Assembly: GCF_900302495.1 (NCBI RefSeq)
Contig: NZ_OMKW01000002.1
Span: 806,001-870,000, forward strand
Source of the DNA: Pontivivens insulae
GTDB taxonomy: Bacteria > Pseudomonadota > Alphaproteobacteria > Rhodobacterales > Rhodobacteraceae
Direction: 5' to 3'
Length of the DNA: 64,000 nt
Part shown: piece by piece, positions 19,667 through 31,469 of the stretch
Numbering within the stretch: position 1 is the first letter of the stretch
How the letters are laid out: each line of letters opens with the position of its first letter
Program-made: the position numbers and the translations under genes
The notes under the pieces: model-generated
What the model was told of the DNA's origin: nothing
What the model saw: the letters and a program-made list of their open reading frames with translations, nothing else
Databases searched by the model: none

Positions 19667-20758
19667 TTAGCCCGTGTCCCGGTCGTTTGGAACCTGTTTC
19701 TGCATTTCCGTCAGCTTCTGCGCCATGCGCGGAAGTCTCCGCATCGCCTTGAAGATATTCAGAAAAACATCCTGCTTTAGCGCGGGATACCCCATGACGA
19801 CGGTGCGTTCGGGCACCCGTGTTGTCACACCGGAACCGGCCAAGGCAATCGAGTCGGCCCCGATCGAGATGTTATCGGCCACCCCGACCTGCCCGCCCAG
19901 GATCACCCGATCTCCAATTTTGGTCGATCCTGCGATCCCTGACTGGCCGCACAACAGGACATTCTCACCAATCTGAACATTATGCCCGACATGGGCCTGG
20001 CTATCGAGCTTCGTTCCATTGCCGATCCGGGTGTCCGTCACCGTGCCCTTGTCTATTGTCGCGGCCGGGCCGACCTCAACGTCGTCACCGATGACAACTC
20101 CACCCAGCGAATTGATGCGGACATATTCCGTCACTTTCATCGACTGTTCGATGGATCCGGTCGCCATATACGTCTCCGCTGCACTTGGCTGCGGCGACAC
20201 GAATGAAAATCCGTCCCCGCCTATCACGGCGTTTGATTGGCCGATAAAGCGATCACCGATGCGAACGTCGTGGGCGATGCGGCATCCGGCAAAGATCTGG
20301 GCGTCGTCCCCGACGACTGACCGTGCTCCGATACTGACATGGGCCTCGATCCGCGCACGCGCTCCGATTGCCACCTGGGGCCCGATCACCACATAGGGAC
20401 CGATGCGGCACCCTTCGCCCAAGGTCGCCGTGTCATCGACAACCGCTGTGGGATGAATTCCCTCCGGCAAAGACGGCTGTGTATCGAACACTCGGGACAA
20501 TCCGGCGAGCGTGTATTTCGATCTGCCGGAGAACAGCACCGCATCAAGGCCCAGTGCTGACCAATCTGTTCCGGAGAGAACGATGGCAACACGCGCGGGG
20601 GACGTGGCCAATGCATCCAGAAAGCGCGGCTCCATCGCCAGGGCCAAGTCACCCTCGCGCGCTTCGTCAGGCTGCGCAGGGCGAGAAACGATGGCGTGCA
20701 GGTCGCCAGCTGCGTCTGCGCCCAGCAACTCTGCTAGTTCTCCAACAGTAACAGCCAT
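19667..20758 (-). CDS. lpxD: UDP-3-O-acylglucosamine N-acyltransferase LpxD
   Basis: The 363-residue protein starts from MAVTVGELAELLG; GGAG lies eight bases before this ATG, unlike a longer in-frame alternative. It has the N-terminal uridine-binding LpxD domain (about 1-100) and a left-handed beta-helix of hexapeptide repeats (about 105-320), with the catalytic histidine in the GGDGFSF/QAHVGHNVQIG region. It transfers a 3-hydroxyacyl chain from ACP in the third step of lipid A synthesis. Here it precedes a private ACP and ketoacyl synthase, not the usual fabZ-lpxA group. Confidence 0.95.
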   Translation of the reverse strand: MAVTVGELAELLGADAAGDLHAIVSRPAQPDEAREGDLALAMEPRFLDALATSPARVAIVLSGTDWSALGLDAVLFSGRSKYTLAGLSRVFDTQPSLPEGIHPTAVVDDTATLGEGCRIGPYVVIGPQVAIGARARIEAHVSIGARSVVGDDAQIFAGCRIAHDVRIGDRFIGQSNAVIGGDGFSFVSPQPSAAETYMATGSIEQSMKVTEYVRINSLGGVVIGDDVEVGPAATIDKGTVTDTRIGNGTKLDSQAHVGHNVQIGENVLLCGQSGIAGSTKIGDRVILGGQVGVADNISIGADSIALAGSGVTTRVPERTVVMGYPALKQDVFLNIFKAMRRLPRMAQKLTEMQKQVPNDRDTG

Positions 20759-20840
20759 GGAAAGTCTCCGTTCTGACCTTCCACGCATATAGACGCCCTG
20801 CCCCCTCCCGTGAAGGTGTCAGGGCGCCCTCACTCGCAGA

Positions 20841-22523
20841 TTAGCTTTGCAGACCCAGCGTCACGCCCTCGGCCTGCAGCGCGTTGAAGACCAACCGGTC
20901 ACGGCCATAGACGTCATCGCGATACTGCACCTGACCGGCCTCATCGACCCAAACCGTGCGATAGTCGAGATGTACTGGGACGTTCTGCTCTAGATTAACG
21001 CGCGTCTCGCGACCAGTGGCGCGGCGCGCGGCAAAGAACGCATCCGGATCTTCGGTCTGAGGGGCAAGCAACACGCGCGCCAGACCCTGCGGATCGGCGA
21101 CCCGCACACACCCATGGCTGAATGCACGCGCATCCCGCGCAAACAAGCTGCGCGACGGCGTATCATGCAGATAGATCGCAAACTGGTTGGGGAACATGAA
21201 CTTCACATGGCCAAGCGCGTTGTTCGGCCCCGGTCCCTGACGGATCCACCAGGGGAAGAAGTTGGCGGAGAACAGGTCCCAATTGATCTGCGACGTATCG
21301 GACGGCGTGAACACCCCTGTGCCGTCATCAATCAGGATCATATTGTTTTCATTCAGATAATTCGGGTTCGCCTTCAGACGGGGCAGAATTTCCTCCGTCG
21401 CGATCGAGCGCGGGACCGTCCAGGTCGGGTTGATGACCATATGGTTCATGACATCGGAAAACTCGACCGTCTGATGGCGGTTCTGCCCCACGACCACGCG
21501 GGTCGTGAAGATTTCCGTATCACCCTCGCGCACCCACATGCGGAAATCGGCAAGATTCACATAAATGTGGCGCTCTTCCGTGCTCCAATCTGTCCAACGG
21601 GACCGCTCCAGATTGACAAGGATCTGGCGCAAACGCTCCTCTGCCGTCGTGTTAAGTGCCGCGAGCGTTCGCGGCCCGATCACACCATCATCATTGAGGC
21701 CGTGCCGACGCTGGAATGCCTTCAGTGCCGCTTCGAGCACCTCATCCATCACCAGATCGTCACCCGGAAGCGGTTCATCAAGCGCGTTGGAGGCTGCCTG
21801 TTGCGCAACAATCGGCGGTTCCAGATCGCCCATCGAGATCAATCGCGCACGAATTTGCGGTACGCGCGCGTCACTATCCCCCAACTCAATCGAACTGCCA
21901 GATGCGATGCCAGGTTCTGCCCAACCGCCCGCGGCGACCAGTTCCTGCATCTCTGTCAGAACGGTCTGCATCGCCCGGTAATCATCGCGATCTGGCGCAA
22001 GCCCCATGATGTGGGACACAGGATCAGCCGACGACATAAGGCCACTCAGCAATTCACCCGCTTCCGGCCGATTGGGGAAAACATGAATATTCTCGCTCAA
22101 CCGCGATGGGGTCAGGATGCCTGCGATCTTGGCATTCGCGAATTCTAGATAGGCATCGGCAAAGGCCAACTCACCTTCCGCTGTCGCAGCACCATCCAAC
22201 GCACCCTCGATATGGGCGCTCAACCGTTCAACCAGATCGGAGCGACCGGGCAAACCATGCGATTCGTATTGTGAAATACCGCCCAACAACGCCCGCGCTG
22301 GTCCTGCGTCACCAGCAAGGAAAAATGGCGCATAGTCCATTGCCGCATAGGCCTGCGCGATGGAACCGCTTTCAAGAAGAGCGTCAAGCTCTGGCCAAAT
22401 CACCTGAGATTCAGCTTCAGCAGTTTCAGATTGTGCCATTCCTGCCGAGCCACTGAGGCTGACCGAACCCAAAATAGCTGCAAAAACAGCCGCACTCACC
22501 GATTTGCGGTAAATATGTAACAC
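20841..22523 (-). CDS. Murein L,D-transpeptidase (YcbB/LdtD-type)
   Basis: The protein is 560 residues from a GTG at 22523, chosen because GGAGG lies eight bases upstream and the result is a clean signal peptide (MLHIYRKSVSAAVFAAILGSV...GMAQ). An N-terminal scaffold is followed by a PG_binding_1 domain (LKAFQRRHGLNDDGVIGPRTLAALN) and a C-terminal YkuD domain with the catalytic FSHGCVRVADP cysteine. It makes 3-3 cross-links in periplasmic peptidoglycan. The divergent DUF882 gene points to linked wall metabolism. Gap 22524-22825: apart from promoters nothing coding is seen in these 302 bp. Confidence 0.9.
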   Translation of the reverse strand: MLHIYRKSVSAAVFAAILGSVSLSGSAGMAQSETAEAESQVIWPELDALLESGSIAQAYAAMDYAPFFLAGDAGPARALLGGISQYESHGLPGRSDLVERLSAHIEGALDGAATAEGELAFADAYLEFANAKIAGILTPSRLSENIHVFPNRPEAGELLSGLMSSADPVSHIMGLAPDRDDYRAMQTVLTEMQELVAAGGWAEPGIASGSSIELGDSDARVPQIRARLISMGDLEPPIVAQQAASNALDEPLPGDDLVMDEVLEAALKAFQRRHGLNDDGVIGPRTLAALNTTAEERLRQILVNLERSRWTDWSTEERHIYVNLADFRMWVREGDTEIFTTRVVVGQNRHQTVEFSDVMNHMVINPTWTVPRSIATEEILPRLKANPNYLNENNMILIDDGTGVFTPSDTSQINWDLFSANFFPWWIRQGPGPNNALGHVKFMFPNQFAIYLHDTPSRSLFARDARAFSHGCVRVADPQGLARVLLAPQTEDPDAFFAARRATGRETRVNLEQNVPVHLDYRTVWVDEAGQVQYRDDVYGRDRLVFNALQAEGVTLGLQS

Positions 22524-22825
22524 TATGTTGGCCTCCAGCAACGCGCAAACTCATCAGTCAGATGGCAAAAACCCGCCGACCTCTCATCTACAAATTCTCC
22601 GTTTCGGCGAATTCCCGCCAGATGTTCCGTTAACGTCGACACAGAACCGCTAAAAACAGAACAAATGTGAACATCGGGACGCCGTCCCGGTTTCTTATAT
22701 CGTTTTCTTGCAGAATTTAATGCTGCACAACTGCCACTTGGCGGAAAAAACGTGATGTGCGATACATTTGCCCAAGGAAGCGGAACCAACCGCATCCAAC
22801 TTGGGACAGACTTAGGAATTTACAT

Positions 22826-23392
22826 ATGAGTGATCAGAACGCTTTTTCGCGTCGCGGATTGCTGGGTGCCTTCGCGGGCATGGCCGCAATCTCCGCAGCG
22901 CCGAGTTTCGCCAGCACTCCCGCAGTTCTGACGGGCGCCGGCAACATCCGAACCATCAAGCTGTACAATTCCCGCACATCCGAGCGCCTCGATAGCGTGT
23001 ATTGGGTGGAAGGGGAGTACATTCCCGAAGTGCTCGATGAGATCAATTACATCTTCAGGGATTGGCGTCAGAACGAGATGCGCGCAGTCGACGTGCGCAC
23101 CATCGACATCATGGCGGCAGCGGCACGCATGATGGAGACGGATGAGGCATACACGCTTCTTTCCGGCTATCGCAGCCCGAATACGAACACGATGTTGCGC
23201 CGCTCAAACCGCGGTGTTGCCCGCAACTCCTACCACACCCGCGCCATGGCTGCGGATCTGCGCCTGTCCTCGCGGTCCGTTCAGAACATGTACGACGCGG
23301 GCGTCGCCTGCGGCGCAGGTGGCGTCGGTCGCTACTACCGCTCCAACTTCGTCCACTTCGACTGCGGCCCGGTCCGCACGTGGCGCGGTTAA
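22826..23392 (+). CDS. DUF882 / YcbK-like murein peptidase, Tat-exported
   Basis: The protein is 188 residues from the ATG at 22826. The N-terminus SRRGLLGAFAGMAAISAAPSFA has a twin-arginine signal. The DUF882 (peptidase M15-like) domain follows with the LLSGYRSPNTN motif and the zinc ligands in SYHTRAMAADLRL (His, Asp) and NFVHFDCGPVRTW (His). In E. coli the relative MepK cleaves 3-3 cross-links, the product of L,D-transpeptidases such as the one encoded divergently here, so a make-and-break pair is a sensible inference. Confidence 0.9.
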   Translation: MSDQNAFSRRGLLGAFAGMAAISAAPSFASTPAVLTGAGNIRTIKLYNSRTSERLDSVYWVEGEYIPEVLDEINYIFRDWRQNEMRAVDVRTIDIMAAAARMMETDEAYTLLSGYRSPNTNTMLRRSNRGVARNSYHTRAMAADLRLSSRSVQNMYDAGVACGAGGVGRYYRSNFVHFDCGPVRTWRG

Positions 23393-23417
23393 CGTCCGTT
23401 ACAGTAGAAACGCAGAA

Positions 23418-23452
23418 GGCCCGGTGGAGTTCCACCGGGCCATAATTTTTTT
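23418..23452 (+). terminator. Rho-independent terminator after the DUF882 gene
   Basis: GGCCCGGTGG pairs perfectly with CCACCGGGCC around a four-base loop, followed by ATAATTTTTTT. It is 25 bp after the DUF882 stop and probably also serves the convergent proA. Confidence 0.9.
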
Positions 23453-23471
23453 AGCTGTATTGTCGTTCTGA

Positions 23472-24731
23472 TCAGGCCCGGACGGTCCCATTTCCAGTCA
23501 CGTGATACTGGAACGAGGTCAGTTGTTCTGCCCCGACAGGTCCACGCGCATGCAGCTTGCCTGTTGCAATACCAATCTCTGCCCCCATGCCGAACTCCCC
23601 ACCATCAGCAAACTGGGTCGAGGCATTCCGCATCAGGATCGCGCTATCCAATTGTTTGAAGAAGCGATCCGCGACCGCATCATTCTCGGCAATAATCGCA
23701 TCCGTATGTTCGGACCCAAAAGTGCGAATATGCGAAATGGCACCATCAACGCCGTCCACAACCGTGGCTGCGATGATCATATCAAGGAACTCACGCCCGA
23801 AATCCTCGTCCGCCGCCGGGACCGTTCCGTCCATCTGAGCAATCGCGTCGCGGGCGCGTACTTCGACACCCGCACTCAGCAAGTCTTCGATGATCGGTGC
23901 AGATCGTTCGAGGAAAGCACGATCAACAAGCAGGGTCTCCGCTGATCCGCAAATTCCCGTCCGCCGCGTCTTGGCGTTCAAGACCACGGCCCGTGCCTTC
24001 TCCAGATCGGCAGATGCGTCGACATAGACATGACAGATGCCTTCCAGATGGGCGAACACAGGAACACGCGCGTCCGACTGAACCCGCCCGACCAGACCTT
24101 TGCCTCCGCGCGGAACAATCACGTCGATATGGTCGGTCATAACCAACATCTCACCAACGGCTGCGCGATCACGGGTCGGCACGATCTGCACACAAGCCTC
24201 CGGCAACCCCGCGGCCTTGAGCCCGTCAACAAGACAAGCATGGATCGCAGCAGACGAATGGAAACTCTCCGAGCCTCCACGCAGGATCACCGCATTGCCC
24301 GACTTCAGGCACAATGCACCCGCATCCGCCGTGACATTTGGACGGCTCTCATAAATCACGCCAATTACCCCGATCGGCGTTCGAACCCGCTTGATGTTGA
24401 GCCCCGACGGCATATCCCATTCCGCGATTACGGCTCCCACCGGGTCATCCTGCGCGGCAACGGCTCGCAGCCCCTGAACGATCCCCTCGATCCGGCTCTC
24501 GTCCAGAGCAAGCCGATCCAGCATTGCGGCCGACAGCCCCTTATCGCGACCAAACTCCATATCCTTTGCGTTCGCTGCGATAATTGCATCGCGCGCCGCC
24601 CAGACGGCATCAGCGGCGGCTTCGAGTGCTTGTTGCTTTTGTGGTGCTGGGGCGGAGGCCAGAACAGTCGATGCGGCACGTGCCGCCTTGCCAATCGCAA
24701 TCATCTCATTGCGCACATCCATGTCTTTCAT
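23472..24731 (-). CDS. proA: Gamma-glutamyl phosphate reductase
   Basis: The 419-residue ALDH-superfamily enzyme reduces glutamyl-5-phosphate to the semialdehyde with NADPH, the second step of proline synthesis. Landmarks are [33 protein letters not shown] (about 117-149), the VPRGGKGL segment and the active-site cysteine in [17 protein letters not shown] (about 255). Length is normal. It is last in the obgE-proB-lipoprotein-proA series; the lipoprotein gene ends 4 bp upstream. Confidence 0.97.
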   Translation of the reverse strand: MKDMDVRNEMIAIGKAARAASTVLASAPAPQKQQALEAAADAVWAARDAIIAANAKDMEFGRDKGLSAAMLDRLALDESRIEGIVQGLRAVAAQDDPVGAVIAEWDMPSGLNIKRVRTPIGVIGVIYESRPNVTADAGALCLKSGNAVILRGGSESFHSSAAIHACLVDGLKAAGLPEACVQIVPTRDRAAVGEMLVMTDHIDVIVPRGGKGLVGRVQSDARVPVFAHLEGICHVYVDASADLEKARAVVLNAKTRRTGICGSAETLLVDRAFLERSAPIIEDLLSAGVEVRARDAIAQMDGTVPAADEDFGREFLDMIIAATVVDGVDGAISHIRTFGSEHTDAIIAENDAVADRFFKQLDSAILMRNASTQFADGGEFGMGAEIGIATGKLHARGPVGAEQLTSFQYHVTGNGTVRA

Positions 24732-24735
24732 CGCG

Positions 24736-25293
24736 CTATCCCCGGCGTGCTACGAATACCTCCGCGTATTCGCTGCCTTCTATGAGCGTCCCGAACTCGT
24801 AACGCAAGGCTTCGACTGCCCGTGCTGCACTGGGCAGGTTTTCTATTTCACCCGGGATGTAGGCAATCCAAACCTGCTCAAATGGGGAATAGCCGACCCA
24901 CTCACCATCATTTGTCGCCAGAAGATCTGCGGAGATGTTGATCCCCGCCCGCTCACACCGCCGGATCTCCGACAAGGTGGGGGAACGTGTCAGCAGCGCA
25001 AAATCAGGGTGCGCCTCATGAGCAGAGCAAAGCCGCTCCATGGTCACCTCATTGGCAACCGATTGCGTCTCGAAGGTCGATATGACCTGATGATCGGCAA
25101 GCAGGGCCGGGATCGACTTCTTCGATGATACCTCCGCGCCTTCAAGGGGGACCAGCGGGGCCGCGCCCATGATGACGACATGGCCCCCTCCGCCGCCAGT
25201 CGACGATGCAAAGAAGACCTGGTTGGCCCCATAGCACCCCGCAAGGCTGAGCAAGCAACTGAAAGCGACCGAGATTCTGTTCGACGCACGCAT
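24736..25293 (-). CDS. Uncharacterised lipoprotein with weak PstS-like pattern
   Basis: The 185-residue protein starts with a signal peptide ending in a lipobox (LSLAGC, Cys about 20), then [14 protein letters not shown]. The stretch running from LC...[15 protein letters not shown] through IRRCERAGI has the spacing of the segment in phosphate-type (PstS) binding proteins where a Cys pair brackets a ligand loop. The protein is about half the length of PstS and lacks a recognisable second lobe, so similarity is only suggestive. It sits between proB (158 bp upstream) and proA (4 bp downstream). Function unknown. Confidence 0.7.
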   Translation of the reverse strand: MRASNRISVAFSCLLSLAGCYGANQVFFASSTGGGGGHVVIMGAAPLVPLEGAEVSSKKSIPALLADHQVISTFETQSVANEVTMERLCSAHEAHPDFALLTRSPTLSEIRRCERAGINISADLLATNDGEWVGYSPFEQVWIAYIPGEIENLPSAARAVEALRYEFGTLIEGSEYAEVFVARRG

Positions 25294-25451
25294 GAAAATG
25301 ACCGTGTTATGACTGTTTCAAGACAGAATTTGACGGACGCTAGCATACAGATTTGCCAGAACAGGTCTGAAATCGGCGTAGAACTTTAAAAAAACACGGT
25401 TTTCTCGCCGTTACGCCGAGTTGGAACTAAAAGTCTCAACCCCAAGGCGTG

Positions 25452-28124
<2,673 letters not shown>

Positions 28125-28128
<4 letters not shown>

Positions 28129-28643
28129 TCCTGGCCGGCCAACAACTCATAGGTCCAAGTGGGCACGACCGCATTTTGGACCAGCGCAAAGGTGCTGCCC
28201 TCCCCGGTATAGCGGAAGCCGCAGGCAATCAGCACTTGCGCAGACCGTTCGTTGGTCTGGAACACCTCTCCCGTCAGCCGCGCATAGCCATTGTCGAGCG
28301 CATAGCCTACGACGCCCGCCAGTGCCTCGCGCGCATAACCAAGATTCCAGAACGGCGGGCCAACCCAGTACCCGACCGAGCCGTCCTTGCGCAGGGCAAC
28401 AAAGCCCAACATGTCCGCCCCGTCCGAGCATGTCGCATCCATCGCCCAGATCATCTCATCCCCATCGGCGCGCAGGGCACGGGCGATATAAGCCTCAGCC
28501 GCACCCGGCGGATAGGGGTGTGGAATGCGCGCCACGGACCCGGCAACCCGGATGTCACCTGCATAGAGCGAAATCGGCCCCGCATCAGCCGCACGCAGTG
28601 GGCGCAGGGTCAGTCGCTCTGTCTCGATCATCGGTGGCAGCAT
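28125..28643 (-). CDS. GNAT family N-acetyltransferase (second of two, promoter-proximal)
   Basis: A 172-residue GNAT of the RimJ/RimL type: METERLTLRPLRAADA-like start, LGFVALRKDGSVGYWVGPPFWNLGYAREALAG with the acetyl-CoA-binding loop, then TNERSAQVLIACGFRYTGEG. The substrate is unknown. It lies about 35 bp downstream of the rpmA terminator and is coupled to the next GNAT gene. Confidence 0.88.
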
Positions 28644-28673
28644 GGGGCACCTCCCGTTTTCGGGTGCGGATAC

Positions 28674-28701
28674 GAAGAAGGGGACCGGTTTCCCGGTCCC
28701 C
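28674..28701 (-). terminator. Rho-independent terminator of rplU-rpmA
   Basis: On the minus strand GGGGACCGG pairs perfectly with CCGGTCCCC around a four-base loop, followed by TTCTTC. It lies about 30 bp after the rpmA stop codon, ahead of the GNAT genes. Confidence 0.8.
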
Positions 28702-28729
28702 TCTAAAAGTCTCGTCCGGGTGGAGTGGC

Positions 28730-28999
28730 TTACTCAGCCGCTTCCGCCACCGGAAGCACGGAAATGAACGTGCGGCCTTTGAGGCCCTTGTGGAACTTCA
28801 CAGCACCTTCTTCTGTTGCGAAGATGGTGTGGTCACGGCCCATGCCGACATTCTCACCCGGCCACCACTTGGTGCCGCGCTGACGCACGATGATGTTGCC
28901 CGGGATGACTGCTTCACCACCGAACTTCTTCACGCCGAGGCGACGTCCAGCGGAGTCGCGACCGTTGCGGGAGGAACCGCCTGCCTTTTTATGTGCCAT
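28730..28999 (-). CDS. rpmA: 50S ribosomal protein L27
   Basis: An 89-residue protein with the hallmark N-terminus [20 protein letters not shown] and [18 protein letters not shown]. The N-terminal tail reaches the peptidyl-transferase centre of the 50S subunit. Its start is 12 bp after the rplU stop. Confidence 0.98.
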   Translation of the reverse strand: MAHKKAGGSSRNGRDSAGRRLGVKKFGGEAVIPGNIIVRQRGTKWWPGENVGMGRDHTIFATEEGAVKFHKGLKGRTFISVLPVAEAAE

Positions 29000-29011
29000 T
29001 CGTCTCTCTCC

Positions 29012-29608
29012 TTACTCTGCATCGGCGACCAAGGCTTTCGCCTGATCGATCCAGCCTTCACGTTCAATACGGCCCTTGAAGGACAGCTTCTCGTCCATCG
29101 CAGCCACGTCTTCTTCGGTCCAAGCCGCGATCTGAGCGTAGGTGAATACGCCATTTGCGTTCAGCTTCTCTTCGAGCTTCGGACCAACGCCCGACAGCTT
29201 CTTCAGATCGTCGGTCTCAGCCGGTGCATCTGCTGCAGGTGCTGCGGCTTCCGCCTTCGGTGCGGCAGCTTTCTTGGCTGCGGGCTTGGATGCGCCGTCT
29301 GCCAGGATGTCAGTGATGCGCACTTTGGTGATGTACTGACGGTGCCCCTTGCGACGCTGGGAGGAGTGCTTCCGGCGACGCTTTTTGTAGGAGATCACTT
29401 TCTCGCCGCGGCCCTGCTCGAGCAGCTCACCAACGACAGCGGCACCATCGACAAACGGTGCGCCGACAGTGACGGTGTCACCGCCGAGCATCAGGACTTC
29501 GCCAAAGCGGACTTCATCACCAGCTTCACCGGCCAGTTTTTCAACGGTCAGAACATCGTTCTGGGCAACTTTATACTGCTTGCCACCAGTCTTGATCACC
29601 GCAAACAT
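29012..29608 (-). CDS. rplU: 50S ribosomal protein L21 with C-terminal helix-hairpin-helix extension
   Basis: The protein is 198 residues from [14 protein letters not shown], about twice the usual L21 (~103). Residues 1-105 are canonical L21, including [20 protein letters not shown]. An Ala/Lys/Pro linker (about 107-133) joins a C-terminal module [22 protein letters not shown]...IAAWTEEDV...WIDQAKAL, which is a helix-hairpin-helix fold also seen at the ends of other alphaproteobacterial proteins. Its role on the ribosome is unknown. The region 29609-29864, upstream, holds its promoter but no other gene I can see. Confidence 0.95.
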   Translation of the reverse strand: MFAVIKTGGKQYKVAQNDVLTVEKLAGEAGDEVRFGEVLMLGGDTVTVGAPFVDGAAVVGELLEQGRGEKVISYKKRRRKHSSQRRKGHRQYITKVRITDILADGASKPAAKKAAAPKAEAAAPAADAPAETDDLKKLSGVGPKLEEKLNANGVFTYAQIAAWTEEDVAAMDEKLSFKGRIEREGWIDQAKALVADAE

Positions 29609-29864
29609 GCGCGTGGTCCTTTTGGTTTTCGCGTCCCTCAGGTCCTGCACACGTGATGCAGCGTTGATACCTTCGAACAGCGGCCCCAGAGGGGCTGATT
29701 CACATAAGTCTTGGGCGCAGTCCGACGGACCTCACCTCAAGAGCCGCCCGTATCAGCGAAGATGCACGGCAAGTCAAGCGCAATACAGGGATTTCCGCTT
29801 GCACCCGCATCCGCCCTGCCCTATCACCCCGCCACGACCAGAGGGCGCTGTCCCTTTGCATCGC

Positions 29865-29954
29865 GGAGAGGTGCCGGAGTGGTCGAACGGGGCGGTCTCG
29901 AAAACCGTTGTCCCTTCACGGGGACCCAGGGTTCGAATCCCTGTCTCTCCGCCA
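29865..29954 (+). tRNA. tRNA-Ser (anticodon CGA)
   Basis: A 90-nt tRNA with CCA encoded. Acceptor GGAGAGG pairs with the final TCTCTCC, the anticodon arm GCGGT-CTCGAAA-ACCGT gives CGA, the T arm contains GGTTCGAATCC, and a long variable arm (GTCCC...GGGAC) marks it as a class II serine tRNA. It lies between rplU and the convergent dehydrogenase gene. Confidence 0.97.
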
Positions 29955-29970
29955 CATTCAACCGTTTTGC

Positions 29971-30957
29971 CTACCCTTCGAGACCAGCCAGCGCGCGGGT
30001 CTGCGTCCAGATTGCGTCTTCCAACTGCACAGGGTCCGTTTCAACCTTGCCCTGACCGGGCATGCGCGCACCGGGGTCAAGGGCAACCCCGTCAGAGATC
30101 GCCGCGAACTTGTCGAAAAAATCAGGCGCGTTCTTCGGGTCTATCAGCAGATAGTACTGGCCGAGATCATGCCGTGGCCCTTCGGGCGCCTTCAGCGGTT
30201 TCACATCACGGCTCACCACACTCCCCGTAAGACCGGCGGCAAGCACCTCGGCCATCAAGCCGAACCCCCATCCCTTATAACCGCCCATGCTGACCAGAGA
30301 TCCGCTCAGCGCTGCCACAGGATCAGTTGTTGGCAAACCATCTGCGTCCACGGCCCAACCCTCGGGGATCGCCTCGCCGGCGGCCTTGGCCATCGTGATC
30401 TTCCCCAGCGCCACGGTCGTGGTGGACTGATCGAACTGCATCCCAACACCGCCTTGCCCGTCCGGGACAGAGAACGCGATCGGATTGGTTCCGATGACAC
30501 GGGTTTTTCCGCCGGGCGGCGCAACGATCGGAGAGGCATTTGTCAGCCCAAGCCCGATCAAGCCGGCCCGTGCAATCTGTTCCGTGAAATAGCCAAGCGA
30601 TGTGCATGTATGCGCGTGCCCAACCGCCAGACTTGCCACGCCGCACGCTTGCGCAGCCTCAATCGCCAAAGGTAGGCCCTTGGCGAAAGCCGGTTGCGCG
30701 AACCCAAATCGTGCATCGACTGTCACTGCACCGGGCTTGGTGCGCGTGACCTCCGGCTGAACCGTTCCATCGACCCGGCCCGTTTTCAGCTGCTGGCAAT
30801 AGCTCTCAAGATAGTAGAGGCCACAGATCTTATTGCCGACCGCCTCGGCCTTGCGCACGGCATCTGCAACATGCCCCGCAATCCAGGGCGCGGCGCCATG
30901 ACGCTCCAGTGCAGTGACTGTAACCTGCCGAATCTCATCCAGTGATACTGCTGGCAT
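29971..30957 (-). CDS. Ldh/YbiC-family NAD(P)-dependent oxidoreductase
   Basis: The 328-residue protein belongs to the malate/L-lactate (MDH2-type) dehydrogenase family, structurally distinct from Rossmann-type lactate dehydrogenases. Seen are VDARFGFAQPAFAKGL, the VGHAHTCTSLGYFTEQIA catalytic-His segment, GLTNASPIVAPPGGKTRVIGTNPIAFSVP (cofactor site) and GGYKGWGFGLMAEVLAAGLTG. Members reduce 2-oxo acids, delta1-piperideine-2-carboxylate or sulfopyruvate; sequence alone does not settle which. Monocistronic. The 177 bp upstream (30958-31133) hold nothing else I recognise. Confidence 0.85.
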   Translation of the reverse strand: MPAVSLDEIRQVTVTALERHGAAPWIAGHVADAVRKAEAVGNKICGLYYLESYCQQLKTGRVDGTVQPEVTRTKPGAVTVDARFGFAQPAFAKGLPLAIEAAQACGVASLAVGHAHTCTSLGYFTEQIARAGLIGLGLTNASPIVAPPGGKTRVIGTNPIAFSVPDGQGGVGMQFDQSTTTVALGKITMAKAAGEAIPEGWAVDADGLPTTDPVAALSGSLVSMGGYKGWGFGLMAEVLAAGLTGSVVSRDVKPLKAPEGPRHDLGQYYLLIDPKNAPDFFDKFAAISDGVALDPGARMPGQGKVETDPVQLEDAIWTQTRALAGLEG

Positions 30958-31133
30958 GACTGCGCCCTCCCGCGAACCTGTTCTATCCGCTCAAACCATG
31001 CGTGCAGATCACAACGGGACGCAACCAGACAATACACCCCACCGGGTCGCGAGCCGCCCTATCACATACGGCAAACCAAAAACGTCAGCGCAATATCGAG
31101 ACGAATACAATGCTGGGTGATCATGAAATTAAA

Positions 31134-31208
31134 TGGTGCCCGGGGGCGGATTTGAACCACCGACACGCGGATTTTCAATCCGCTGCTCTACCCCTGAGCT
31201 ACCCGGGC
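31134..31208 (-). tRNA. tRNA-Phe (anticodon GAA)
   Basis: A 75-nt tRNA with CCA encoded. On the minus strand it starts GCCCGGGTAGCTCAG; the anticodon arm GCGGA-TTGAAAA-TCCGC gives GAA, the T arm has GGTTCAAATCC, and it ends CCCGGGCACCA. The fold is complete. Nothing else is seen in 31209-31286. Confidence 0.97.
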
Positions 31209-31286
31209 ATCGGGTGACGCTGTGCGTCGGGTAAGGGGTGTTTAGGCAAAGGCGCGGGGGGTGTCCAGAGGGATTTTGCGGTTTAT

Positions 31287-31469
31287 TCAGACATCATCAT
31301 CGCCGCGGAATGCAGGGCGGATTTCCACCTCATCCGGTTGATCTTCTTCCTCTGCCGGCACGGCATACGCGCCATTGAACCACCGGGCCAAATCCACATC
31401 TGCGCAATGCTTCGAACAGAACGGGCGATAGCTCTTAGCAGAGGCAGCACTACAGATCGGGCAGCTCAT
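31287..31469 (-). CDS. yacG: DNA gyrase inhibitor YacG
   Basis: A 60-residue zinc protein from the ATG at 31469. CPIC near the N-terminus and FCSKHCADVDLARWFNGAYAVP give the four-cysteine zinc site and conserved tail of YacG, followed by an acidic C-terminus. YacG binds GyrB and blocks DNA binding in E. coli. It overlaps the RNase gene by four bases (ATGA), so it is coupled to rng and maf. Confidence 0.92.
   Translation of the reverse strand: MSCPICSAASAKSYRPFCSKHCADVDLARWFNGAYAVPAEEEDQPDEVEIRPAFRGDDDV

Noticed and set aside
20794-20836. CGCCCTG / CAGGGCG inverted repeat between lpxD and the L,D-transpeptidase gene
   Set aside because: Seven-base stem with a long loop and no T run; too weak to name.
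22659-22672. GAAC-N6-GAAC before the L,D-transpeptidase/DUF882 genes, like an SOS box
   Set aside because: The spacer is six rather than the seven bases of the alphaproteobacterial LexA site, and neither gene is a typical SOS gene.
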